DNA of 64,000 nucleotides from positions 1 to 64,000 of the forward strand of contig CAZXLH010000001.1 in assembly GCA_964641455.1 (NCBI GenBank), given 5' to 3'. The DNA comes from DTU015 sp964641455. Lineage in GTDB: Bacteria > Bacillota > Sulfobacillia > Fermentithermobacillales > Fermentithermobacillaceae. The notes beneath the pieces are model-generated. The model was not told where the DNA came from. It saw nothing but the letters and a program-made list of their open reading frames with translations, and did no database searches. Of this stretch, positions 63,981 through 64,000 are shown piece after piece. Made by a program: the position numbers and the translations under genes. Within the stretch, counting starts at the first letter, position 1; each line of letters opens with the position of its first letter.

Positions 63981-64000
63981 AAACGGTAACAAGAGATCAT

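Overview
The window reads as chromosome of an anaerobic, probably spore-forming Bacillota (Clostridia-like) bacterium. The basis is a trimeric [FeFe]-hydrogenase of the electron-bifurcating type, a tungsten/molybdenum aldehyde:ferredoxin oxidoreductase, a SleB/CwlJ-type cortex hydrolase under a c-di-AMP (ydaO/yuaA) riboswitch, NiaR-type niacin regulation, the order recJ-apt-relA-dtd-hisS-aspS, strong purine-rich ribosome binding sites and many GTG/TTG starts. I saw no rRNA, tRNA, CRISPR array or prophage. Species cannot be named from what is visible.

Layout. 1-2.3 kb: an unrecognised beta-rich protein and a divergent baeRF-type protein, with a REP-like element between them. 2.7-11.9 kb: a hydrogen-metabolism operon with an ECF S-component, a GHKL ATPase fused to a sensory [FeFe]-hydrogenase-like protein, a DRTGG protein, HydC, a second GHKL ATPase, a [2Fe-2S] protein, HydB fused to a GltD/NfnB-like NADPH oxidoreductase, and HydA. 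12-14.5 kb: FmdB, a niacin ECF S-component with a candidate NiaR operator inside its promoter, the riboswitch-controlled cortex hydrolase, and NiaR. 14.7-19 kb: CDF transporter, M55 aminopeptidase, M20 peptidase, AEC transporter. 19-27 kb: HAD phosphatase, OGG-type glycosylase, then a MoaD/AOR redox cluster with lipid kinase, divergent class II aldolase, flavin reductase and enoyl-CoA hydratase. 27-36 kb: PEGA membrane protein, TypA, HD hydrolase, DUF4330, O-antigen ligase, glycosyltransferase.

36-41 kb is more accessory: an ECF sigma factor with a large putative membrane anti-sigma factor, and a REP-associated transposase (RAYT) with REP elements on both sides. 41-49 kb (minus strand): a two-gene ABC exporter and a three-gene proton-translocating transhydrogenase (pntAA-pntAB-pntB). 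Its PntB carries a tandem duplicated domain III, with 440 bp identical between the copies. 49-64 kb is housekeeping: MurJ, S9 peptidase, DUF559, LapA, RecJ, Apt, RelA, Dtd, MBL hydrolase, HisRS, AspRS.

The theme is redox balancing between ferredoxin, NAD(H), NADP(H) and H2: HydABC with an extra NADPH-type module, a transhydrogenase with unusual domain III, and an AOR. The most unusual objects are the PntB domain III duplication with its altered nucleotide-site residues, the kinase/sensory-hydrogenase fusion, and the HydB-GltD fusion.
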